64,000 nucleotides of DNA from Cryptomeria japonica. Taxonomy: Eukaryota > Streptophyta > Pinopsida > Cupressales > Cupressaceae. The stretch is taken from assembly GCF_030272615.1 (NCBI RefSeq), contig NC_081405.1, positions 471,870,008 to 471,934,007 on the forward strand. Direction: 5' to 3'. Each line of letters begins with the position of its first letter. Positions within the stretch are counted from its first letter, which is position 1. Of the stretch, positions 43,871 to 54,899 are shown piece by piece. Below the pieces are notes generated by a model. It worked only from the letters and a program-made list of their open reading frames with translations. It was not told where the DNA came from and did not search any database. The translations under genes and the position numbers were made by a program.

Positions 43871-45620
43871 GCGATCACATGGCTCTTGCCTGGCCGTACA
43901 ATTATGGTGAATGTGAACTCTTGAAGGGGTAATAGCCACCTGCTTATTCTGCCTTGGATAATGGGTTTATTTACCAGTTACATCAATGCCTGATGATCCA
44001 CATAGAAAGTGAAAGGTGTTGCCAGCAAGTAGTGCTGAAATTTTTGTACGACATAGACCTTTCCGAGGGCTTCCCTCTCGCTGGTACTATAATTCTTTTT
44101 AGCTTTCGACAACAAGCGACTGGCAAAATAGATGGGATGGTCCAACCCATGTCCCTCTTCCTATGCTAGCGTAGCCCCAATGGCATAGTTCGAGGCATCC
44201 ACATGTACGTGGAATTCTCAGTCCCAGTTTGGATAGGCCAGAATGGGTGCGGCCACTAGTCTCCTCTTGAGTTCATCAAATGCTTCCCCATGTGCCGGTC
44301 CCAATATGTACGGTATGCTAGCGTAGCCCCAATGGCATAGTTCGAGGCATCCACATGTACGTGGAATTCTCGGTCCCAGTTTGATAGGCCAGAATGGGTG
44401 CAGCCACCAGTCTCCTCTTGGGTTCATCAAATGCTTCCCCCTGTGCCGGTCCCCATATGTACGGTTCGCCCTTCCATGTCAACTTGTCCAATGGGAATGA
44501 AAGTTGAGTAAAGTTCTTAATGAACTTCCAGTAGTATCCTATATGTCCCAAGAAGGACGTTACTCCTGTCACATCAGTGGGCGACTCCATCTCCACAATT
44601 ACCCGTACCTTATCCGGGTCAGTTTTTAATCCAGCTTTACAAACAATGTGGCCCAACAACTCGCCTTGTGGCACCATAAATCTGCATTTCTTCGGATTCA
44701 AGGCAAGCCTGGCCCTCCGACATCTCTCCATACATTCCCACAGTGCTACCAAGTGAGTGTCTTCGCTACTAAAAATAGACCAGTCATCCAAGAAGGCCTT
44801 AAAGTTTCCCATAGACATTTTGTCGAAGATGTGAAGGACTATCCTTTGAAATGTTGTCGGAGCATTGCACAAACCGAATGGCATTCAGTTGTATGCATAA
44901 ACTCCATTCTCCACCACAAAGGTGGTCTTTAACTTGTCCTCCTTAGCTATCGAAATTTGATTGTATCCGGAGAAGTCGTCTAGAAATGAGTATATTTCAT
45001 TGCCAATCACCTCCTTCAGGATGCTATCTATGAAAGGTATAGGGAACGGATCCTTGATGGTGACTGCGTTCAGGCACCGAAAATCCACGCAGATGCGGAT
45101 TTGGTTGGCCTCCTTTAGCGAGATCACGATCGGCGAGACCCACTCACTTTTCTCCACCCGAAATATGATGCTGGCCTGGAGCATCCACTCGATTTCTTTG
45201 TTCACCTTGGCCGCATAGTTTTTATTCATGCGGTACGGCCTCTTCCGTACCGGCTGGGCTCCAAGGACGAATGGTATCCGATGGATGCACAGTTTGGGCG
45301 GGATTCCTTTCAGATCTTTGTAGGACCAAGCGAACATGTCCTTGTATTCCTTGAAAATTTTGAATGCTGCAGCCTTCAGCACCGGATTCCAATCGTCTCC
45401 CACCCAAATATTTCGAGGGGTGGTAGCATCTCCTAAGTTCGTCTCCTTCATGGTGGGGTTTTCGTACCGCATTGTTTTGTCCTTTGAAAACTCGTATGCT
45501 GGAACATCATTCCTTTCGGCGTCTCCCTCCTTATACTCCTTGTATTATGGAGGAAACTCATCTTTCTCGCCTAGCTCTTCTTCAATTTGCAGCATGTGGC
45601 ACGCAAGATGGAATACTTCA
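43871..45620 (-). pseudogene. Gypsy reverse transcriptase and RNase H
   Basis: The minus-strand ORF 45472-44885 holds the start of RT: RKRPYRMNKNYAAKVNKEIE, VRKP-like linker, RICVDFRCLNAVTIKDPFPI (about 45090-45030) and FLDDFSGYNQISIAKED. A TGA at 44885 (Trp expected) separates it from MPFGLCNAPTTFQRIV and the catalytic FLDDWSIFS (about 44795-44765), in place of the more usual YxDD. RNase H follows with VDASNYAIGATLA (about 44200), SREREALG-like sequence, FYVDHQALMYLV and a final IADQLSRI (about 43870). A 151 bp tandem duplication lies at the RT-RNase H boundary. It belongs to the element spanning about 39870-49016. Confidence 0.85.
44163..44464. repeat. 151 bp tandem duplication inside pol
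   Basis: TATGCTAGCGTAGCC occurs at 44163 and again at 44314; the two 151 bp units are nearly identical, with one single-base deletion (GTTTGATAGG versus GTTTGGATAGG) and a few substitutions. It duplicates the start of the RNase H domain, so the element was non-functional after this event. Confidence 0.9.
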
Positions 45621-46394
45621 TAATCTTCCATTTGCTAGTGGAATAGCCCATTCAACGAGACTCCCTCCTCCTCAGAGCAGTCCTCTAATTGCAGAACACC
45701 TTCGTCGTTCGGCTCCCTTTTGTTCTCATCCACTCCGGAATCCCCATCGGAGTCGAAATTTGAAGAAGATGCCATTTCTTCACTCACCAACTGTGTCTGG
45801 GGGTCGATGATGAATTTCCGACCCCCCTTCACCATGGACATTGTGTTCTGCTTCCAGTTGTGATTTACTCGGGCTTTAATCAACTAGCCTCTTCCAAGGA
45901 TTGCATCATAGCCCTTTTTGTTCAAGGGAATCAACACAATGTCGAGAACGAAAGGCTAAGTGCTGATCGCCACCTGCTAAGCAATGAGTGTCCTAATGGG
46001 TTTGATACTGTGCTGGTCGACACCCACCAGGTTGAAGGTCGACGGCCATAGTGTTGGCTTGCCCAATTTCCGCCACGTCTCCTCAAGGATTACATTCACC
46101 CCGGACCCTCCGTCTATGATGGTGTCCATGAGGATCGTACCCAATATCCGCATTTCCACCACTGCCGGGTGTTTCCCGTTGTTCACCGCCAACAACATGG
46201 GGTCAGTCGAGGGGCTGACCGACACCTCTGTGTGAAGTGTTGCTGTATGGATCGACACTTCTACGACATTAGTGATGGCTTCTCTTAATCTCGGCATGGT
46301 GTTAAGGAGGTGGAGTTTGACAGGTACCTCGGTCTGCAACACTTGTCGGAGGATGTTTTGTTCGGATTCAGCCGATGTACTTGTCGGGGTTTCT
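45621..46394 (-). pseudogene. Gypsy aspartic protease and linker
   Basis: Minus-strand ORF 46342-45977 shows MDTIIDGGSGVNVILEETW (about 46125-46070), the active-site Asp of a retropepsin with Gly in the second position. The linker 45883-45635 (VNHNWKQNTMSMVKGGRKF, then an acidic EEGVSLNGLFH) joins it to RT. The same order, with DGG, is found at 16.1-16.6 kb. Confidence 0.75.
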
Positions 46395-48663
46395 CAGGGC
46401 TTCTTCCTCATTTCCCGCTCAATATTAGCCTTGGTTGCCCGTATTCGTTCCTTCTCTGTATGGGGGTCAGGATAAGTAGCCTTCTTTGTTTCTGCTCTAG
46501 TGATGGTGAGCGTCTCCCTTTCATTGGACTTTTCAATGGTTAACAAATTTACTCCAGACTTCAGGCAACTCCTGTCGTCGTTATCTCTTGGCCTGCACCA
46601 CCGACACATATGCTGAGAGGTGTCTCCCTTGGGACAATCATGTGCATAGTGTCCCCATTCATTATAGGCTCGACACTGGATCATTGGGCGGCCTTTTGCA
46701 TCATACTGCACTTTGTGGGTGCTATTGTTGTTATTCTTTCCTCGTCTATTATTTTTGTACTCGCCAGAAGATGCTGTGGTATTGGCCGATTGCTGTGGGT
46801 TAGCAGCTATCGTGGCTGTGGAAGGTTGCTCCTGGGTCAAAAGCACTTGGGTGCTTCTTGTTTTCATATTGTACAGGCACTCCTTGGTGGGGTGTCCCAG
46901 TACTTGACAAATGTCACAGAAAGCTTTCTTCGGACATGTACCCTTAGTGTGGCCTTTCTCCTTGCAATCTGCGCACCATAAGTCCCGTTCGTTTTTATTG
47001 CTGCTTCCTTTCATTGCTTTGAATTCTTTCATCATCCTATGGATGTCCTTCTATAGAGCGTGAACTTTCTTGCTCGATTCCTCGTCACTACTGCTCTCAG
47101 AGGAACCATTGTCACCCGATGATTTATCCTTTTTCCTCTTCGAGGTCTTGCCTTCGCTCTCGAGGTCCATGGTTCGGTTGTATGCGTCCTCGTACGAGGG
47201 AGGAGGGACAATCTTCATCTTCTTTCTGAGAGAGGATCTCAGTCCTTCCACGGACCATCGCTTTTTCAATCCATGAGCAGGTTTATTATCCATCTTTCCG
47301 AGCAATTCTTTGAGTCTCTGGTTGCATGCTCGTACTTTCTCGTTCTTCCAGTACTTTGTGCACAAGATTTCGGCGACGATTTCATTGTCGTCCCGAAGGA
47401 GTCGAAAGTCAGTCTTGAAGGCTTTCTGCAACTCCTCCCAAGTTCCTACCTTCGTCTTGTCTGTATCGGAGTACCAGTCGATGGCTACCCTGCGTAGGGT
47501 GGTGGGGAACTGCCCCACCCATTCAACCTTGTCGGTCACTCCATTGGACGACCAAATTGTTTCACACGTACGACAATGCCGTACAGGGTTTTCTTTCTCG
47601 TCTCCATTGAACTTACGCAACTTTTGCCTGTTCGACATCAGGCTCCTTGGTTGCGGCCTAGTCTGCCCTCCGGAACTTGACACTCCAAAACTGATCCTCC
47701 GGACATTGAACCTCCAGGAATTGATCCTCCGGACACTAAACCTCAAACGGTAAACTGTGCTCCGTACACTGGTCCTCCAGACAGTGCTCTGCTCAGATTT
47801 GGTACGTTGGGTCCCACTAGGTTACTTTGACCACCAGGATGTGATAAGCCCGAACCGAACAGATTGCTTCTAGTACCGTGCCCTTGTGTCCTCTCGACAC
47901 CTTCGGTCGCACTGGTATCTCCCACCCCTTTGTTCTCGGTCTCGGTCCCCTCTTCTCTCTTGGTCTCGATACCTCTAAATGGCGTGTATGACTCTATCGT
48001 ACTCTTGTCACCAATCTCTTCCAACGTGAGGGAAAGGTCCCCCAACCGCTTTCTAGTGCTTTCTATTAGCACATAAACTTGGCCCTCACCACCTGGGCCA
48101 TCATTGCCATTTCCGCTTCCTTCTTCAACAAGTTTCTTCAATCGTTGTCGACGTTTGGCTTGTTGCTCCAATCTTAGTGCCTTCGCTGCTGCCTCGTGTT
48201 CGTCTTCCTCTTGTCTCTTCGATACACGATTTCGGTCTTTGTTCAGCGTCACGAGCATCAATTCCTACGTTCTGTCGAGTGGAAGGTTCTTCGACGGCCT
48301 TCGTGACGTTCCTCCTCCTCTCGTCGACTCCTCTCTTGGAATTGTTGTAAAATTTGTTAACGATTCTCACGGTAGGTTTCCTCTTGACGAGTTTGTAGGG
48401 CAAGAAATGCTTGTGCCAACAGGCTAGGCAAGTTATTAATCAACTGGTTCACCGCTAGACTTACACCAAGGGCACTCCACACAACGCTCTTAGGAACGTC
48501 CTTCTTGGTGGCTTCCCTTCTTATGTAAGTTTCAATTGATGCTTGTAAGATGCAGGTGAAGTCCCTTGTCAGTGCCCTCTCTCCTTCAAACAACTCCGTC
48601 GGCTCTTCCTCGGGATTGCTACTTGTCCCCTCGTTCACTGGTTGTCCAATTATCGTCATGCCA
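46394..48663 (-). pseudogene. Gypsy gag with zinc knuckles and coiled-coil N-terminus
   Basis: From the start near 48659 (MTIIGQPVNEGTSSN) the minus strand encodes a helical N-terminus with a run rich in Glu, Arg and Gln (about 48370-48120). The gag core is in ORF 47746-47051 (KLRKFNGDEKENP, LLRDDNEIVAEIL, NQRLKELLGKMD, GLKKRW). Zinc-knuckle sequence is in ORF 47035-46394: CADCKEKGHTKGTC and CDICQVLGHPTKEC are intact CCHC boxes, CRAYNEWGHYAHDC has lost one Cys, and a fourth box is degraded. Frameshifts near 48260 and 47745 and several stops break it. It is the same family as the gag at 14.7-15.7 kb. Confidence 0.8.
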
Positions 48664-48693
48664 TGTAGTACGCTCCCGTCATTCCAGGTTTAA

Positions 48694-48709
48694 TTCGGCA
48701 ATGATGCCA
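48694..48709 (-). promoter_or_regulatory. Primer binding site of the minus-strand Gypsy element
   Basis: The minus strand reads TGGCATCATTGCCGAA two bases after the LTR end at 48712. It resembles the tRNA-Asp-type site TGGCGCCGTTGCCGGG used by Athila-like elements; by that comparison, every difference is a G-to-A or C-to-T transition. The tRNA assignment is inferred from memory of the family. Confidence 0.55.
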
Positions 48710-48711
48710 GA

Positions 48712-49016
48712 TGTTTTGCCCTTGAGGGATGTGTGTGCATTCAATGCATAACATAAGAGGAATATAGAAAAGGTAGCAGCACACAAGGATGCAAGCGAGA
48801 AGAACACATATGTCTGTATTCATTGATTCCACAATACTAGTACATTCAAAACATAGTTTCCCTTCCGCCTATCACATATCGAAATCGAAGCCCATGTACA
48901 TATATATAGGTGTCGATACAGGTTGTTCGATGCCAATTGTCGGCAACCGTCACGTAATCACCGACCTTGAACACACTTAACATTCTAATTACAATATGGC
49001 ATAATTATCCACAACA
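48712..49016 (-). mobile_element. 5' LTR (305 bp) of the minus-strand Gypsy element
   Basis: The plus strand opens TGTTTTGCCC at 48712 and closes TATCCACAACA at 49016, TG...CA on both ends. A TATA box is the complement of ATATATATAGG (48899-48909). The primer binding site sits directly inside. No second copy of this LTR is visible at the other end of the element near 39870, so the element is 3' truncated. Confidence 0.8.
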
Positions 49017-49710
49017 GGAAGTCACTCCATGATTTTTAAAATTCCTCCTCCCAATTGAAAGTATGACCAAGGGCAAAAATGACATAGTAATTCATGGCCA
49101 AGGAGGAAAAAATTAAAGATTTCAAAAAAATCGTTCCTTGGGATAAAATTATGCCCAAGATGAAGAAATTCCAAGGCATAGAAAAAATTGACTAAGTGAG
49201 AATTTTCTCTCTCCTAAATTCCAGAGCTCAGAATGGAAAAAATTCCAAAAAAATAGGGAAAGTGATTGATTGATCAAAAATCCCCTTTAGATTGAGATGA
49301 ACTCAAAAACACGAAAAAAATTCCCTTAAGATTAAAATTTTTCTCTACAAGAATTTTCTCTCTCCAAAAATCCACACGAATAGAGTTCTTTCTCTACAAG
49401 AATTTTCTCTCCAAAAATCCACACGAATAGAATTCCTACTGAAGCGGATAAATTTGTCAAAATTCTTTCAAGGAAGGAAAATCTTTCAAAATATCCTTTT
49501 GAATCCAAAATGGAAAGATTTTAACAATCAATGAGTTGGCGACATGCAAAGGGAATATTCTACACTTATGGCACATAACTTAAGAATTTATGGAAATTTC
49601 CATTTTTGAACTCAGCGTTGATGACAGGGCCCATTTGCCTGGTGAGTTGTCAAGGGAAACATGATGTATTTTAAATTCAATTGCTAAGTTTAAACTCTTG
49701 CCAACTTAGC
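49017..49710 (+). mobile_element. Long-LTR-like fragment
   Basis: From about 49148 (GCCCAAGATGAAGAAATTCC) to 49557 (ATGCAAAGGGAATAT) the sequence resembles 37385-37737 with scattered differences and a short internal duplication around TCTCTACAAGAATTTTCTC (about 49332 and 49391). The remaining 150 bp lead into the tandem repeat at 49711 without a recognisable border. Confidence 0.55.
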
Positions 49711-50044
49711 AACTTGGTAAGGAAATTCTATTTAAACGATAGATTGGAATTCATTTCTCACAACGCTTATTGGAGAAAATCTAAGTTAGAAAGAGGTGGA
49801 GAAAAGTCAAAAGCGAAGAGTTTATCATTTTTCCAGAAGTTCTTGTTTGCGAAAGTTTTATTTTATTCCAAGCTTGGAACTTGGTAAGGAAATTCTATTT
49901 AAATGATAAATTGGAATTCATTTCTCACAACGCTTATTGGAGAAAATCGAAGTTAGAAAGAGGTGGAGAAAAGTCAAAAGCGAAGAGTTTATTATTTTTC
50001 CAGACGTTCTTGTTTGCGAAAGTTTTATTTTATTCCAAGCTTGG
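49711..50044 (+). repeat. 167 bp tandem duplication
   Basis: AACTTGGTAAGGAAATTC begins at 49711 and again at 49878, and the two 167 bp units differ at only a few bases. Both units keep the same frame open (EFISHNAYWRKSKLE). The duplication lies immediately upstream of the accessory ORF. Confidence 0.93.
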
Positions 50045-50112
50045 AATTTCTTCTCCTTCGTTTTATTAAATTCCTTATGATGATTATAATAATTTATTTT
50101 TGTTTTGTAGGA

Positions 50113-53100
50113 ATGGCGGAATTTTGTAAGGCTGCAAGCACTTCTCGACAATCGCAGATCGAGAATGAGATGAAAGGATTCCTTCCAGAGTCAAAAGATT
50201 ATTTGAAAGTGGAAAGAGATCAGCGACACCAACTTAGGAACTTTCTAGCTACGAGAGTTCCGGAACAAAATTTCTGGAACAATCGGATGTGCTCCGTCAA
50301 CCCTTTCCATCAAGTTTGTCGAGAGTGAAATTGTCTCAGCTGCCGGTTTCCCTCTAGCCATCCAGTTGTCGGAGCTGCTTTTGGTGTGTGCAAAGCACTA
50401 TAATGCTGAAAGAAGAGCGATTTTGGCACTAGATGACAAGCTTCTGGCCAACCTAACAGATGAAGCAATTGGAGAGACATTTGGAATCTCGGCATGCCAA
50501 TCCACAACTTACAAGACCAAAGAGAGAGCAGTGATGATATATGATGCCAACGTGGAAGGATGTGTCAGAATAATTAACACAGTTTGGATGCAGAAGTCAA
50601 GACCGCATGTTTCCAAGATGCCTAAGCAGATCACTAGTTTTGACTTCAAGCAAGAGTATGCTGACCTCATGATGGTGTTGAGTAGAATTATGGGATGCCC
50701 ACATGCCTTCATGTTCGAAACTTGGATGTTTTTTTTCATCAGCAAAGTAATGGAAGGCAATGGAATAGTAGATTGGGCAAGATTGATCAGCCATTACTTG
50801 CATGAGTAGCTGAAGAATTTGAAGCGGAAGCAGAACCAATCTTTTTATATGAGTTCATATGTCATCTATTTGCTGGCAAGAATGGGCAAATTCGATGGCT
50901 TGCTACGAAAGGGACCCATGGGATGTGGACCAGGGCAGTTAAAAGTTCACTAGTGCTAGCCGCAATTGTACTTGTATAATACTACTTTCAAGTGAGTTAG
51001 TGACACCTTCACAATGCACATAACTAGGATGTTACAAGGTGGACTCCACACAAGGTTGTCGTAGGAAGCCAGAAAGCTGATACACAAGTTTGGAGCCTGG
51101 TACATTCAATTTCCAAAGTTTTTCTGCATCCGAGTCCAAGGGTTTTCTTTTCAGCTGCATAAGTTACCAAGGTATCCAACAAACAAGATGGTGCTTCTAG
51201 AGCTCACTAGGTAGTTGACCGCCTACGACAAAATCCAAAAGAAGAAGAAACTATCCATTGAATTTCCAATTGTCCTAGGCGATTATGCGGAGATGTGTCC
51301 GACATTGGCGGTAGCTAAAAAGTCCATAGATGAACTCTCATTTTATCAGTTGGCATCCCATACAGCTAGGTCTTACTTTGATCCGTACAACAAAATTAGG
51401 ATGGTTACCGGAGTGAAGCAAAAGCCTAAAATCCAGTTGGAGGATTACTAGGCAAATGCTAGGGATGATTTTGAAATTAGCAAAAGAATGTTCTCCAAAT
51501 TGTCCTTTGACATGATAAGACTTTGTGAAGTTATTCAGGTGCCAGATCAAGTCAAGGAAGATGAGAATGTGGTTCAATCGCAATATGAAAATCTAAAGGA
51601 TAGGCCTATTTAGGCTTCAGATTGGTTAGAGCTGGAGGTTGATGATTTGATTATTTTAAGTAGGTTAGTTCTAAAATCCACATGGTACTGGGTTGAACAA
51701 CACATCGCGAAGTTAAAGGCAAGTAATGCTTGCTTGACTTACCAGTTGATGACAAACCTAGATTCCCATAGTGAAGCAATTGAGGGGTCATCAGCTGCCC
51801 AAACCGGAGAAGAAGAAATTCCGTAGGAAGGGACAGAGCAAAGTAAAGAGAAGAATGTTCCTAAGAAGTCAAGAACAAAGAAGAGAAAAGAAGTCCAACT
51901 GAAAGAGCCACAACAGAAAAGGCCAAGGGTGGAGGAAACACAATCACCGGCTAGTTCTTCTAGCGTGCAAGAAATTGAAATGTTCGCACAGGAAGTTGCA
52001 AGGAGCCAGTCACAAGAAAATGATAATGTCACTGCACAGGCTCAGAATATTCTTGGCATTGGTGCCTTTCATAGACCTGTTCAGCTGGAAAGTCTAGGGT
52101 AGGAACTTCCTCCCAATCCAAAACAATAGGATCAGGATGGTTTCATCGAAACAATTCTTAGAGACTTGGAGGAAGTTTCGTAGGAACAAATGCACATTGA
52201 GGTTCAAAATCAGCTAATAGCTGCTCCAGACTGGTTGAAGGAAAGGATGAGGACAGAGCCGGAAGAAGAAATGGATCCTGCACAGGGATTGGAGAAACTT
52301 CTCAATAAAATAGACAAACCAGCAGAGAAGTAGGCAGCTAGGAAGTTTTCAAAGATTACAAGAATTGAGTCGGGATCTAGAACGTTGCATTTGGCTGATC
52401 CTAGAGTAGATAAAGACAAAAGTGAAATCATGCCCGATGAATATGTGATCAGAAAAGTCAATTTAGGGCGTGCTTCCACAACACAGGTGGTGGAAGATTT
52501 CGATGAATCATCCTTAGCACTGAAAGAGCAAATGAAAAGGATGGAGAAGAATAAGAGGCAAAAGAGCTAAAATAGGGCCTTGTGTGAATTTGTGTGGAGC
52601 CTAAAGCATCCACTCAGAGAGGAAGATTCATCATTTGTTCCTCTTTCCAGAGAATCCGTAAGTGACGTTGAAAAAATATGGAGAAGGGCTCAATATGCTA
52701 AGGAATGGGTGGAAGATGTCTTCGCTTCGACTGGAAAATTCAAGACTTAGCTCAAATTCAATGGAGAATTCAGGCTATCTTGAATAGGCTTGAATTGTGG
52801 ATAGTTAATGGGAAGATGTGCAAATTTATCAGCATTTGACTATTCTGTGACTAAGAGCATTGATGAAAGTTCCCAAACAGGCTTTTGATTAATGGGAAGT
52901 TTGTCTAGGAAAATGAAATTTATGACTTCCCACGATGGTTCTATGCCGTCTGCATTGGAAAAGAATCTTTTGAAAGATTCAAGATGGAATCTACATCATT
53001 AAAAGACTCAGTTAGGAAGATACAAGAAGTCCTCAACGTAGTTGAGGCATTATTTGCTAGAAGGTTGACTGAGGAGGAGCTGACAGTTGACTTCTTGAAG

Positions 53101-53388
53101 AACAGATTGTACGAGTACTTCTTTGTGGAATCCTTTTCCAAGGCACATTTAGAAAATGTTTCCTTGTTCTCCGACACGATGCGAAGGACTTAGGAAATGG
53201 CAGCAAGTTGGGAGCAATTTTTCTCTAAGTGCGAAGAAGATATTTCCTTGCTTGAATTCAAGATGGAGAATGTGCCAAGTGTCTTCGTAGGAGAATTGGA
53301 GGTCGTCATTGCTAAATTCATTGCATTTGCCATTAATGAGAGAGATAGTAGTCGTCCAATTTTGGACGAGAATCTTTTGACCGCATGA
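50113..53388 (+). pseudogene. Retrotransposon accessory ORF, copy 3 (longest)
   Basis: Starts at ATGGCGGAATTTTG (50113), right after TTTTGTTTTGTAGGA, which looks like a splice acceptor. A frameshift near 50290 moves it into the frame that runs from 50366 to 52750 without a further indel but with 12 TAG, one TGA and one TAA up to 52570. Features: a helical N-terminus, DEAIGETFGIS (about 50460-50492), FDFKQEYADLMMVL, a hydrophobic block FMFETWMFFFISKVMEG (about 50710-50760), SFYMSSYVIYLLARMG (about 50840-50890), a basic cluster KKSRTKKRKE (about 51865), QQKRPRVEE, then an acidic tail. After another frameshift near 52760 the C-terminus (VRKIQEVLNVVEALFARRL) extends to 53388. Related to copies 1 and 2. 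I do not recognise a database family or function; nuclear targeting is only a guess from the basic clusters. Confidence 0.6.
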
Positions 53389-54598
53389 CGACATGGTGGT
53401 GCATTCATTGCTGGAATATTTGGCCAAGTGGCAGCTGATTCAATGCATGGTAGTCGTCGTATTTAATGAGATAATGGAGCATCTTTTGCGTGTGGCCGAT
53501 TTTGGAGATAGTGGTGCATTCATTTCACAATGGGTGAATTTTAGCATTGTGGTGCATTTATTACATGTTGGGCGAGTTTGAAAGAACTGGTGCATTTAAT
53601 ATACAATGGGTGCCATTTTTAGCAAGAAGGAATTAATTGATAATGGGCGTAGTGCATCATTAATGTATTTTCCCTCTATGTGGTGTCATAAACTTGGAAT
53701 CTTTGGTCAAACTCTAATTAGGGTTTGCACGTTGAATCTTAGTGGTTGATCGGTTTGTAATCTAGGCCGTCTATTTTCAAGCTGGAGGGCTATATAGAGG
53801 GGTTACCCCTTCATTTGTGAAGGGGGGAGATTTTCATGAAATTGTTGTGATAAGCTATTGAAGTAATAAACTGTGATACATTGTTCTCTGATGGTGTACA
53901 CTTGTGTTATTTCTTGGTTTGCATGGTTTTGCTTTCCTCACTTAGAGTAGATTTATTTCAAGCATTTAGATGAACAAGGTTGATTGCAATGTTTTAAGGT
54001 GAAGATTGGTTGCTCATACCTTTTGTTGATAGATGATTTTTTATCAATAGTGCAAGGTTGGACCGACCTATTATATATTTGCACTTAATTTAAATTGTTA
54101 GGTGAATATTGTTCTCTGATGGTGTTCATTGATAGTTTAAAATCACTAAAACACGACCCTGAAGATTGCACCTGCTTCATGTAGTTGTCATCAAGTGGTG
54201 AAGTGAAGTGTGGTTGATCTCATCGGAAGCATTGCCATCTATTGAGTTGTAGAATTAGAGTAGTTTTGTAAACACTCTCCCTTTTACTTTCAGTATTATC
54301 CAATCAATAAGTCTCAAAAAGAGCCATTCATAGTCAAATAATTTGTGTAAAATCTGCTTGAAAGTTATAAATTTTTCAATGGCTTCTTCGAAGTGTGCGT
54401 AAGTTCCCTTGGATTACTAGTAACATCACCACACGAGCCTATATCCACATAAAGTCGTTAGTACGCAATCGAAGCCTTGGAGTCATTGTATGATCTTCCT
54501 GCAATCTTACCATACATTTGACTTTGATCAAGAGAGGATAAGGTAGCCAATGGGAAACTTTATTCTGTGTTGGTGCGGTCACAAAACGCCCGTCAACA
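53389..54598 (+). mobile_element. LTR 3' part with TATA box
   Basis: It ends GCCCGTCAACA at 54598, matching 14243 and the complement of 17808. CTATATAGAGGGG at 53790 is a TATA box, about 810 bp from the end, the same spacing as in the 17808-21703 LTR. GGTGCATT recurs loosely from 53397 to 53590. The 5' border is unclear: either a 1.2 kb LTR starts near 53389, or the LTR is much longer and includes the accessory ORF. Confidence 0.65.
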
Positions 54599-54625
54599 TG
54601 ATTGGCACTAGAAGGAGGGCCACTG
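54599..54625 (+). promoter_or_regulatory. Probable primer binding site
   Basis: TGATTGGCACTAGAAGGAGG stands immediately after the LTR end. A mutated counterpart, TGACCTTTGGCCGAAGGGAG, follows the related LTR end at 14243. The matching tRNA was not identified. Confidence 0.45.
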
Positions 54626-54899
54626 TAGAAATTTCATTGAAGAAGAAATCCATTTTTCAAGGAAAAGTATTCAGATGAACTGAGATGTTGTTGCTGCCTA
54701 GATGATCACCTCTTGTTCTGCAGCTGAATTTGGGATTCAACAATCATCAAGAATATATGATCTCAGGACTAGCCGATCTTTCTTGGAAATTGATGACAAG
54801 TGCACCTCAGTATATGGGAGTTAGCTTTGTGTTGTGAGAAGAAGAGAAAGCCATCGAGATTGGAGTAGCAATTGACAGAGAACTTCTCAACCAAAGATT

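Noticed and set aside
50366..52570. A reassigned or suppressed TAG codon
   Set aside because: The AspRS gene in the same window uses standard code without internal TAG, and the same element also has TGA, TAA and frameshifts. Mutational decay explains it better.
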